Below are positions 27,287 through 35,338 of a stretch of 64,000 bases of DNA, piece after piece. Below the pieces are notes generated by a model. It was not told the origin of the DNA. It did not search any database and saw only the letters and a program-made list of their open reading frames with translations. Location: contig NBLN01000006.1 of NCBI GenBank assembly GCA_002084425.1, positions 1 to 64,000 of the forward strand, in the 5' to 3' direction. A program made the translations under genes and the position numbers. Source of the stretch: Desulfobacteraceae bacterium 4572_130. GTDB lineage: Bacteria; Desulfobacterota; Desulfobacteria; Desulfobacterales; Desulfobacteraceae. The stretch's first letter is position 1, and each line of letters begins with the position of its first letter.

Positions 27287-28534
27287 ATGAAAAAACCAAT
27301 ATTAAAAAAAATTATAATACTTCTATTATTTTTTTTACCTCTTTTTTTTACAGGGTGCGGAATTTTTTTAAAACCAGAGAAACCCCAAAAACCAGAACCA
27401 TCTGCTATAAAAAGCAAAGCCCTTAAAAAACTTCCTCTAGCACAATATCCTGATTTTATAGATCAATCAGATAATCAAAGTCTGGTAAATGCAATAAAAC
27501 AGAGCCTGATTTATTACAATCGTATTCCTGAAAAAATGATATTTTATTTTGGAAAAGATTTTTTTTGTGCAAAACATATAAAAAAATCCATTGAAATATT
27601 TTTATCCTTTATTGAAAAAAATCCAACACAAAAACAATTAAACCAGTTTATCAGAAATAATTATCTAGTTTATAAAGCAAGGGGAAGAAAAAAAGATTTC
27701 AAAGTTTTTTTTACTGGATATTATGAGCCTTTTCTTCTAGGAAGTCTTATAAAAAATAGTGAGTATATATATCCTATTTATTCCAAGCCTTGGGATCTTG
27801 TAAGTGTTGATTTATCTCCCTTTTCTTCAAATTATAAAAAAGAGCCGCCGTTTATGGCAAGAGTTGATAATAAAAAAAGGCTTATTCCATATTATTCAAG
27901 AAAAGAAATAAATTCCATTAAGAATTTCTATAAAAAAGCAAAACCAATTGTATGGGTAAACAATAGAATAGATCGTTTTTTTCTTGAGATTCAAGGCTCT
28001 GGAATAGTTAAATTAAAACAAGGTGGTTTTTTAAGAGTACATTACCATACATCCAATGGTCATCCCTATAAATCAATAGGAAGATATTTAATAAATAAAA
28101 ATCAAATTACTAAAAAAAAAATGTCAATGCAGGCAATACGAAAATGGCTCAAAAATAATCCTTTAAAAATAGATGAGGTTTTAAATTATAATCCAAGTTT
28201 TGTTTTTTTTAAAAGAGAAAAGCATGGTCCTTTTGGCTGCCTTGGCGTAAAAGTAACTCCTAAACGTTCTATTGCAACGGATAAATCTATTTTCCCCAAA
28301 GGCACCCTTGGATTTATTAAGACTTTTATGCCTTTAAAATCAGAAATGGAAGCCCCTGAAAAATGGAAAAAATATTCAGGATTTGTTCTTAATCAAGATA
28401 CTGGCGGTGCTATTAAAGGTACAGGAAGAGCTGATCTTTTTTATGGAAATGGTAAATATGCTGAGTTTGCAGCAGGCCATATGAAACATACCGGAGATTT
28501 ATATTTTTTGGTTCTAAAAAAAGCACAATTATGA
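27287..28534 (+). CDS. mltA: Membrane-bound lytic murein transglycosylase A
   Basis: The 415-residue lipoprotein has signal and lipobox FFTGC at about residue 24, the MltA beta-barrel region (FFTGYYEPFLLGS) and a C-terminal 3D domain with the catalytic Asp pattern NQDTGGAIKGTGRADLFYG. It cleaves peptidoglycan to 1,6-anhydromuropeptides at the outer membrane. Length is slightly above E. coli MltA. Confidence 0.9.
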   Translation: MKKPILKKIIILLLFFLPLFFTGCGIFLKPEKPQKPEPSAIKSKALKKLPLAQYPDFIDQSDNQSLVNAIKQSLIYYNRIPEKMIFYFGKDFFCAKHIKKSIEIFLSFIEKNPTQKQLNQFIRNNYLVYKARGRKKDFKVFFTGYYEPFLLGSLIKNSEYIYPIYSKPWDLVSVDLSPFSSNYKKEPPFMARVDNKKRLIPYYSRKEINSIKNFYKKAKPIVWVNNRIDRFFLEIQGSGIVKLKQGGFLRVHYHTSNGHPYKSIGRYLINKNQITKKKMSMQAIRKWLKNNPLKIDEVLNYNPSFVFFKREKHGPFGCLGVKVTPKRSIATDKSIFPKGTLGFIKTFMPLKSEMEAPEKWKKYSGFVLNQDTGGAIKGTGRADLFYGNGKYAEFAAGHMKHTGDLYFLVLKKAQL

Positions 28535-28614
28535 ATTTAAAAATAAGAGAAATAAAAAATAAAGCAAAAAATTATAATGATCATATTTTTGGAAATAAAT
28601 CCTAAGGAATTATT

Positions 28615-29694
28615 ATGAAACCATTTAAACCACATAAATTGCCATTGGAACAATTGGATTGGACAAGTTTTGTTCAACATATTGGAGGAGCAAACCGTGC
28701 TGTTGCTAAATTTGATGGACTATTACAAAGCATACCAAACACAAAAATTCTGCTTTCACCTTTATTAAAAAAAGAAGCTGTTTTGTCCTCAAAAATTGAA
28801 GGAACACAAGCAACACTTGAAGAAGTTCTGGCATTTGAAGCAAATCCAAAAAAGAAAACAGAAAAATATGAAGATATCCAAGAGATTATCAATTATAGAA
28901 AAGCCATGAATATGGCAATTGAAAAGCTTGAAACATTACCACTTTCAAGCAGATTAATAAAAGAAATTCAAAAGGTCATTTTGCAGGGAGCAAGAGGTAA
29001 GGGGAAAAAACCTGGACATTTTAGGACAGGACTTGTTTTTTTAGGTAAAAAAGGTTTTGGAATTGAAGGAGCAACTTATATTCCACCAGAACCACAGGAA
29101 ATAAAAAAATATTTTTCAGAATTTGAAAAATATATTCATTTTAATGAAAAAGATTTTTTGGTGCAATTAGCTATTATTCACGCCCAATTTGAAATTATTC
29201 ATCCATTCTGGGATGGAAATGGAAGAACTGGAAGAATATTAATGCCATTATTCTTATATTATAAAAAAGTTTTGCACTTGCCAATGTTTTATCTAAGTGA
29301 ATATTTTGAATTACATCGAGATGAATATTATGAAAAATTACAAAATATTTCTAAGAATAATGATTGGAAAAGTTGGATAAATTTTTTCTTAATTGCAACG
29401 GAAAAACAATCAATAAAAAATATTGAAAAAGTGCAGGAAATTTTAAAACTGTATAATGACCTAAAAGAGAAAATTATAAATATTCCAACTCCCAAAAATG
29501 CTATTAAAGTTCTGGATTTTTTATTTTCCATGCCAATTTTTGATTCTAGAAATTTTATGGAAGAAACAGAAATAAAAGAAAATCCCTCCTTTAGAATAAT
29601 TAAACATTTATTAGATAAAAATATTATTTCAGATGATAAAAAAATAAGGAATAAAACCTATTTTTTTGATAATTTAATTAAAATTATAATGTAA
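28615..29694 (+). CDS. Fic family protein (putative AMPylase)
   Basis: The 359-residue protein has an N-terminal inhibitory helix motif SSKIEGTQATLEEVL at about residues 62-76 (the (S/T)xxxE(G/N) self-inhibition signature), the Fic core HPFWDGNGRTGRILMPL near residue 197, and a C-terminal winged-helix-like tail. Fic proteins transfer AMP or related groups to target proteins. Here both the inhibitory helix and catalytic His, Asp/Gly/Asn/Gly/Arg residues are present, so it is a class II self-inhibited Fic. AAGGAATT precedes the start. Targets unknown. Confidence 0.9.
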   Translation: MKPFKPHKLPLEQLDWTSFVQHIGGANRAVAKFDGLLQSIPNTKILLSPLLKKEAVLSSKIEGTQATLEEVLAFEANPKKKTEKYEDIQEIINYRKAMNMAIEKLETLPLSSRLIKEIQKVILQGARGKGKKPGHFRTGLVFLGKKGFGIEGATYIPPEPQEIKKYFSEFEKYIHFNEKDFLVQLAIIHAQFEIIHPFWDGNGRTGRILMPLFLYYKKVLHLPMFYLSEYFELHRDEYYEKLQNISKNNDWKSWINFFLIATEKQSIKNIEKVQEILKLYNDLKEKIINIPTPKNAIKVLDFLFSMPIFDSRNFMEETEIKENPSFRIIKHLLDKNIISDDKKIRNKTYFFDNLIKIIM

Positions 29695-29727
29695 TTTTAG
29701 AAACTAAAAAAAATAATGGTGAAAAAT

Positions 29728-29890
29728 TTGTCATTAAAAAAAATTATACTTGCAAATTTAGTGTTTTTTGCAACTAAAATACTTTATACTTGCAAATCTG
29801 ACATTAAAAAAAATTATACTTGCAAATTTAGTGTTTTAAAAAAAATTATACTTGCAAATTTAGTGTTTTTTGCAACTAAAATACTTTATT
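29728..29890. repeat. AT-rich direct repeats
   Basis: The unit TTAAAAAAAATTATACTTGC and AAATTTAGTGTTTT occurs three times (near 29734, 29802, 29837). Two copies are followed by TTTGCAACTAAAATACTTTA. The array separates the Fic gene from the RNA methyltransferase. Slippage or duplicated promoter-like sequence are both possible. Confidence 0.8.
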
Positions 29891-29974
29891 TTTGGAAATT
29901 TTATACTAATAATAAGATTTGATGCTGAATATTCTAAGTCATTTAGCATAAAGTCAAACTCAAAAGAAATTTTT

Positions 29975-31159
29975 ATGGAAATTACAAAGAGCTTTGAAAA
30001 AAGAATAAAAAGGCGAATTACTGGAAGAAAACATGTTTTTTTTGCAGTATGTGCGCCTGGACTTAAAAGGCTTTGTCAAAGAGAACTGTTAAAATTACCA
30101 ATTAAATTAGAAAATATCTCAATGATAAAAGGAGGCGTGGAATTTACAGGTTTTGTCCATGACTGTTATTTTGCAAATCTTTTTCTAAGAAGCCCTTCAA
30201 GAATTAAAATGCGCATTACAAAATTTAAGGCTGAAAATTTTAGGACTCTGGAAAAAAAACTTAAAAAAATTGAATGGGAATTATATTTACAAAAAAATAG
30301 TGTTATTAACTATAAAGTTTCAACAACACATTCAAGACTATTTCATAAAAAAGCTATTTCTGACAGAGCAGAAAATATAATTACAAATCATCTTAAACAA
30401 TTTGGCTATGCTGCAAAAATAGATAATAAAAACAACTGTCACATAATTTTTATTCGAGGAGAAAATAATGAATTTGAAATATCCATTGATGCAACAGGGG
30501 ATTTACTCCACAAAAGGGGAATAAAAAAAAATGTTGGAAAGGCTTGTTTGCGTGAAAACATTGCCTTTGGAATTCTTTCAGCTTGCAAATATTCAGGCAG
30601 GGAACCTTTTATCGATCCCATGTGTGGATCCGGCACATTTTCCTTGGAAGCATGTATGATAAAACAAAATATTGCTCCTGGATTTTTTAGAAAATTTGCC
30701 TTTGAAAAATGGCAGTGTTTTAGGAAAAATAGATGGAATTATTTTAAAAAAGAGACTGAAAAAGCAATTATACCAAAAAATAAAACAGAAATATTTGCCT
30801 GTGATATTGATAAAAATGCTCTTTTAAATCTTGAAAAAAATATTTCAAGCTCCAGCTTTTTTTCAGGTATAAAAGTTTTTCATCAAGATTTTTTTGATTT
30901 AATTCCAGAAAAACTTACAAGTGACAAAGGTGTTATTATATTAAATCCACCCTATGGAAAGCGTTTCCAGGAAAAAAAACAAATCAAAAATTTTTATACT
31001 GAAATTAATAAAAAATTAAAAAAAGATTTTAAAGGGTGGCAAGCAGGTATTATGTTTCCTGAAAAAAACTTGCTTAACACCCTTTGTTTTTCTGCCTCAT
31101 TAATCCCTATTTTCCATGGAGGGCTTAATATTTATGCAGCTACAGGCAAAATTACATAA
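29975..31159 (+). CDS. THUMP-domain RNA methyltransferase (RlmL N-domain / TrmN type)
   Basis: From ATG 29975 the protein has 394 residues: N-terminal THUMP region (HVFFAVCAPGLKRLCQREL to ISIDATGDLLHKRG), then a Rossmann methyltransferase with DPMCGSGTFSLEACMI and ILNPPYGKRF (NPPY catalytic motif for N2-guanine or similar). The E. coli counterpart is the RlmL N-terminal half that methylates G2445 of 23S rRNA. The longer in-frame start at 29870 would run through the upstream direct repeats and is less likely. Confidence 0.88.
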   Translation: MEITKSFEKRIKRRITGRKHVFFAVCAPGLKRLCQRELLKLPIKLENISMIKGGVEFTGFVHDCYFANLFLRSPSRIKMRITKFKAENFRTLEKKLKKIEWELYLQKNSVINYKVSTTHSRLFHKKAISDRAENIITNHLKQFGYAAKIDNKNNCHIIFIRGENNEFEISIDATGDLLHKRGIKKNVGKACLRENIAFGILSACKYSGREPFIDPMCGSGTFSLEACMIKQNIAPGFFRKFAFEKWQCFRKNRWNYFKKETEKAIIPKNKTEIFACDIDKNALLNLEKNISSSSFFSGIKVFHQDFFDLIPEKLTSDKGVIILNPPYGKRFQEKKQIKNFYTEINKKLKKDFKGWQAGIMFPEKNLLNTLCFSASLIPIFHGGLNIYAATGKIT

Positions 31160-31186
31160 AACCACATAAAATTTTTACAACGCCAT

Positions 31187-33001
31187 TTATCCTGCAAAAG
31201 CTGCATCATCAATATCAATGGCAGCAGAACTTGTATTTTTAAGGGCAAAAAGATTACCCATTGTAATTGGAAGGTGTGTTTCAACAAAAAATTGAAGAGA
31301 TTTTATAAGTCCGTCATAAAAAGGTTTATCTTTCTTTTTTGCTTTTTCAATTTTTTGTGCTGCAATTGATGCTCTCCAGAGAAGCATCCATGCCACAACA
31401 AGATCCCCTGTTGCATCTTGAAAAGGATGGGCATTAGCAAACGCACTAAGAACTTTTTCAGACATTGCAGTTTGTCCCATATGCATGGCAATCTCACCAA
31501 ATTTATTTAAAGCTTTTTCAATTTTTTCAGCATAATCTTTAAGTTCAGCTATTTCTTTTGCTGCAATAACTGTTTGTTGGATTTCCTGGAAAAGATCCAT
31601 TACAGTTTTACCTTTATTCAACCCAAGCTTTCTACCTAGAAGATCCATTGCCTGAATACCATTTGTACCTTCATAAATCATGGTAATTCTGCAATCCCTT
31701 AAAAGCTGTGCCATGGGATATTCTTCAATATATCCATAGCCTCCATATACCTGCATGCCCTGACTGCAAACTTCAAAGGATCTATCAGTTACATAGCCCT
31801 TAGCAATGGGTGTTAAAATTTCAACAAATCCCTGAAATTTTTGTTTTTCTTCCTCAGTTTCTGCAACAGCAGCCATATCTGAACAATAGCTGACATAATA
31901 AAGAAGACTTCTCATACCCTCAACAAAAACTTTCATTTTCATTAATTGGCGGCGTACATCAGGATGTTTAATTATTGATACTGATTGTGCATTAGTATCC
32001 ATTATTTCCAAAAGATTTTTTCCTTGAATCCTTTGTTTTGCATAATTGATTGCATACATATAAGCAGCTGTTGCACAGGAAAAACCTTGAAATCCCACAA
32101 GAAGACGAGCTTCATTCATCATAAGAAACATTGCCTTCATTCCCTTATTTTTTTCTCCAATAAGAGTTCCAACACAATCTCCTTTACTTCCTAGGGCAAG
32201 GGAGCAAGTAGAATTACTATGAATTCCAAGTTTATGCTCTATACCAGTACAAATAACATCATTAAAGTCACCAAGGGTTCCATCATCATTAACTTTATAT
32301 TTTGGTACAAGAAAAAGAGAAATTCCCTTTGTACCTTCAGGAGCGCCTTCTATGCGTGCAAGAACAGGATGAATTATATTTTCAGTAAGATCATGGTCAC
32401 CACTTGAAATAAAAATTTTTTCACCTGTTATTGAATAGGTTCCATCATCATTTTGCTTTGCACTGGTTGTTAAAGCACCTACATCAGAACCTGCATTGGG
32501 TTCAGTAAGAAGCATGGTGCCAGTCCATTTGCCTGTAAACATATTTTTAAGAAAAAGCTGTTTTTGTTTTTCAGTTCCAAATTCTTCAATAATCTTGCCT
32601 GCACCATGAGTAAGACCTGGATACATCATAAAAGGATAGTTAGCACCATTAAAATATTCAGCAGCAACTGAAGAAATTGTTCTTGGCATGCCTTGCCCGC
32701 CCCATTCTGGAGATTCTGTCATTGCAAGCCATTCACCCTCATTAAAAATTTTATATAATCTTTTAAAGGATTCTGGAGTAGTAACCTTACCATCTTTAAA
32801 TGTGCACCCCTGCTCATCTCCTTCTTTTTGTGTTGGAAGAATTTCTTTTACCGCAAGAGTACGTACCTCTGAAACAATTAAATCAATTGTTTTTTTATCA
32901 AATTCTTCAAAATCTTCATTCATTTCTGCAAGTTTTCCAGCTTCAAGCTGTTCATGCAAAACGAAATCAATATCCCTGCGATCAGAAATAAATTGTGCCA
33001 T
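31187..33001 (-). CDS. Acyl-CoA dehydrogenase (about 600-residue type)
   Basis: The 604-residue protein is the long acyl-CoA dehydrogenase form with an extra C-terminal domain. Motifs: N-terminal DRRDIDFVLHEQLEAGKL, FAD/substrate region WTGTMLLTEPNAGSDVGALT, SGEKIFISSG-like ITGEKIFISSGDHDL, and QVYGGYGYIEEYPMAQLLRD with the active-site-region RDCRITMIYEGTNGIQ (catalytic Glu in YEGTNGIQ). It oxidises fatty or other acyl-CoAs, passing electrons to ETF, which is not in the window. A FadR-like palindrome lies 237 bases upstream. Confidence 0.92.
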   Translation of the reverse strand: MAQFISDRRDIDFVLHEQLEAGKLAEMNEDFEEFDKKTIDLIVSEVRTLAVKEILPTQKEGDEQGCTFKDGKVTTPESFKRLYKIFNEGEWLAMTESPEWGGQGMPRTISSVAAEYFNGANYPFMMYPGLTHGAGKIIEEFGTEKQKQLFLKNMFTGKWTGTMLLTEPNAGSDVGALTTSAKQNDDGTYSITGEKIFISSGDHDLTENIIHPVLARIEGAPEGTKGISLFLVPKYKVNDDGTLGDFNDVICTGIEHKLGIHSNSTCSLALGSKGDCVGTLIGEKNKGMKAMFLMMNEARLLVGFQGFSCATAAYMYAINYAKQRIQGKNLLEIMDTNAQSVSIIKHPDVRRQLMKMKVFVEGMRSLLYYVSYCSDMAAVAETEEEKQKFQGFVEILTPIAKGYVTDRSFEVCSQGMQVYGGYGYIEEYPMAQLLRDCRITMIYEGTNGIQAMDLLGRKLGLNKGKTVMDLFQEIQQTVIAAKEIAELKDYAEKIEKALNKFGEIAMHMGQTAMSEKVLSAFANAHPFQDATGDLVVAWMLLWRASIAAQKIEKAKKKDKPFYDGLIKSLQFFVETHLPITMGNLFALKNTSSAAIDIDDAAFAG

Positions 33002-33237
33002 GTTTAAATCCTCCCTTAAATAAAAATGATGTACTTTAATCTAATATTTTTTTATTTTTATAAAAGTGAATTGTCCCTCACTTTGTTAACACTGTTTTTT
33101 GTATAAATTTAATTTAAAGTTAAACATAATTTTAAAAAATATTATAAACAATAAAATGTAATAAAAACAGATACTTTCAAAGTATTTGTTTAAATATTAA
33201 ATTATAATTTATATATTATATATGATACTATAAAAAA

Positions 33238-33255
33238 AATGAATGTTCATTCATT
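33238..33255. promoter_or_regulatory. FadR/TetR-type operator palindrome
   Basis: AATGAATG-TT-CATTCATT is an 18-bp palindrome, perfect apart from the two central bases. It matches the TGAATGA-type sites bound by TetR-family fatty-acid regulators such as Bacillus FadR (from memory of that consensus). It sits upstream of the acyl-CoA dehydrogenase in a 678-base gap with no other gene before 33680. Confidence 0.6.
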
Positions 33256-33679
33256 GCATTTGAAATTTTAATAGTCAACAAAATTTTTATTAAGATTAAT
33301 TTTTTATAAAAATTATATTAATAAGTCTTTGCTTTTTTAAACCTCGAACCCCGGATATAATCCTAATAAAAATATAAAAAATTAGAAACATAAAATTACA
33401 CAAGCATAATTACAATATATAGCACGTAAAGGTCAAGCAATGCCCGCATATTGTATATTAAAATATTTTTTAATTCTAGAGTAATTATGTATAATTTAGT
33501 AACTGTTTATAAATTTTAATATCTCCTTGATAGCATAGGAAAAAGGTCTTATAATTAAAAAATATGTAATAATGGGTGGAAATAATTTGTCCATTAGGCA
33601 TTAAATGCTTTTCTTGAAGTTAAAACAGGATTCAGCATAATTAATTTTTCACCGTAAATTAAATAAAGGAGATAGCAAA

Positions 33680-33826
33680 ATGGGTAAATGTAATAGTGGC
33701 GGGAAAAAATCTGGCGGATGTGGTTGTGGACAAGGTAAAAATAATCAATCTAATCCTAATTGGCCAAGTAAAAATTCTGGTAAAGAATCTGGTAAAGGGA
33801 GGGGAAATAGTCCTTCCCAAAAGTAA
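33680..33826 (+). CDS. Small Cys/Gly/Ser-rich protein, unknown function
   Basis: AAAGGAGATAGCAAA precedes ATG 33680, and 48 codons follow to TAA at 33824-33826. The protein starts MGKCNSGGKKSGGCGCGQG and continues with a Lys, Asn, Ser and Gly-rich tail (NNQSNPNWPSKNSGKESGK). Three cysteines, including a CxC, suggest metal binding. Small Gly/Cys peptides can also be precursors of modified peptides, but no modifying enzyme gene is adjacent (the radical SAM gene is 8 kb away). A perfect ribosome site and non-random composition support it as a real gene. Confidence 0.7.
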   Translation: MGKCNSGGKKSGGCGCGQGKNNQSNPNWPSKNSGKESGKGRGNSPSQK

Positions 33827-33866
33827 AGCTAAAGGGACCCATATTATTTTCATGGAATATTTTCTG

Positions 33867-33964
33867 AATAACTCCCATAAGGCAGATTTGATTTTCAATT
33901 CCTGGTCTGCCTCACCACAAAACATAAAAGAATATTAAGTAGTTATAACTTCTTTCATATAAAA
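33867..33964 (-). repeat. Dispersed repeat family A, copy 4
   Basis: Reverse orientation, from AATAACTCCCATAAGGCAGA to TATAACTTCTTTCATATAAA. It lies 40 bases downstream of the small Cys-rich gene. Confidence 0.8.
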
Positions 33965-34117
33965 GGATAATATGTCCTAGGCCTACCTGATTTCCCAGCA
34001 AACCATCAGAATTTCTAAGGCAGAATTTCTAAGGCATATAGTTGTTTTGGGTGTTGCTAAATTAAAAATATTGAACTAAAAGATCTAATTTATTAGAAAT
34101 TTTTAAGGATTTTTAAA

Positions 34118-34735
34118 ATGCCATTTATGTCAAATACAACTTCCTTGACAACCTATAAAATCAAGGAAAAACTTGAAACAGAAAATCTTAATAAAACAAT
34201 TATAGAAATTCTAGAAAAACATAAAATTAATGAAAATATAGAAGACAGTGCAGGAAAACTTGTTTCCTGGACAAGTGTTGAAACACCCTATGTACCAAAT
34301 TTTGAAACTTCTTCTGTTGTTTTTGGAGCAAGCTATATTTTTGCTCTTAGAGTGGATGAAAAAAAAATTCCACCGAGTCTTATAAAAAAATATTGCGCAC
34401 AGGAACAAGCAAAAAGAATAGATTACAAAGAAAAAAAATTTTTAAGTATAAATGAAAAAAAAAGAATAAAAGAAAAGGTAATAGATGAGCTTAATGCAAA
34501 AATATTACCAACACCAAATGTCTATGAAGTTGTCTGGGAATATGAAAAAAATAAACTATATTTTTTTACAACCAAGATTTCTGCTAATGAGGATCTTGAA
34601 AGTTTTTTTGGAAAAACATTTAATCTTAATTTAATAAGAATTTTTCCATATACTTCTATTTTTTTAAATTCTCATCTTTCTTCTTCAATAAAAGACAATT
34701 TGTTAAATTCTGAACCAACTAATTTTTTAAGGTAA
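34118..34735 (+). CDS. rdgC: RdgC-like recombination-associated protein
   Basis: The 205-residue protein resembles the short deltaproteobacterial RdgC proteins: WTSVETPYVPNFETSSVVFG, FALRVDEKKIPPSLIKK, FLSINEKKRIKEKVIDELN, and NLNLIRIFPYTSIF. E. coli RdgC is a ring-shaped DNA-binding protein that limits RecA loading; this form is shorter (about 300 in E. coli). It ends 4 bases before the next gene, a conserved partner in my recollection of related genomes. The assignment rests on sequence memory without a search. Confidence 0.7.
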   Translation: MPFMSNTTSLTTYKIKEKLETENLNKTIIEILEKHKINENIEDSAGKLVSWTSVETPYVPNFETSSVVFGASYIFALRVDEKKIPPSLIKKYCAQEQAKRIDYKEKKFLSINEKKRIKEKVIDELNAKILPTPNVYEVVWEYEKNKLYFFTTKISANEDLESFFGKTFNLNLIRIFPYTSIFLNSHLSSSIKDNLLNSEPTNFLR

Positions 34736-34739
34736 AAAA

Positions 34740-35267
34740 ATGCTTGATATTACAATTGCTTACAAACGATATAAATTTTTAGGGAATGAATTTTTAACTT
34801 GGCTTTGGTTTTATATTTCCCAACAAAGCAATCAAATTAAAAATAAAGACAATGATTTGTTTGAACTTGAAATTAACAATCAAATTATTCTGGAAAATAT
34901 TCTTAAAGATAAGTCCAGGGAAAAAATTGTTATAAAAGGGGAAGAAGCGGGGCTGGAAGAAGCTTTTCTTGCCCTTCAAAAGGGTGCTCTTGTAACTGAA
35001 ATTTCCTTATTATGTAAGAGGCAAGAAAATACTTGGATCTTTAAATTAAAGGGAGAAAGTTTTTCCTTTTCATCCTTAAAAACTCCTAATATTGCTTTTA
35101 TAGATAAAGAAAAAGAAACAGAAAAATTTATATTGGAAAAATTATATTTCTACGAAACAATAATAGAAGTAATAGACTCTCTTTATTTTAAGTTTGCAGA
35201 ACTTCGCTTTTCCAAGGAATGGGAAACAAATATTGTGCCCAAGATGAAAAATTGGATCAACTCATAA
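34740..35267 (+). CDS. Conserved protein paired with RdgC
   Basis: The 175-residue protein starts MLDITIAYKRYKFLGNEFLT and contains IVIKGEEAGLEEAFLALQKG and ILEKLYFYETIIEVIDSLYF. It is soluble with mixed alpha/beta composition and no recognised catalytic motif. It follows the rdgC-like gene with 4 bases between, so co-translation is likely and a shared recombination or replication role is plausible. Family not named. Confidence 0.65.
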   Translation: MLDITIAYKRYKFLGNEFLTWLWFYISQQSNQIKNKDNDLFELEINNQIILENILKDKSREKIVIKGEEAGLEEAFLALQKGALVTEISLLCKRQENTWIFKLKGESFSFSSLKTPNIAFIDKEKETEKFILEKLYFYETIIEVIDSLYFKFAELRFSKEWETNIVPKMKNWINS

Positions 35268-35274
35268 ATTTAAA

Positions 35275-35338
35275 AGACCTTTGCACAAACACATTTTTTA
35301 TAAAAAAACTTTAAAAAAATATTTGTAAATACTTATAA
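35275..35338 (+). repeat. Dispersed repeat family B, truncated copy 4
   Basis: AGACCTTTGCACAAACACAT through TTTGTAAATACTTATAAA. Only the left half is present; it runs into the 3' end of the U32 gene. Confidence 0.7.

Noticed and set aside
29716-29922. 68-residue open frame with LKKIILANLVFFATKILY repeated twice
   Set aside because: It is produced by AT-rich direct repeats and lacks a ribosome site; treated as non-coding.
33696-33938. 80-residue plus-strand frame over the small Cys-rich gene
   Set aside because: It is an out-of-frame shadow running into a family A repeat; the frame from 33680 has the ribosome site.
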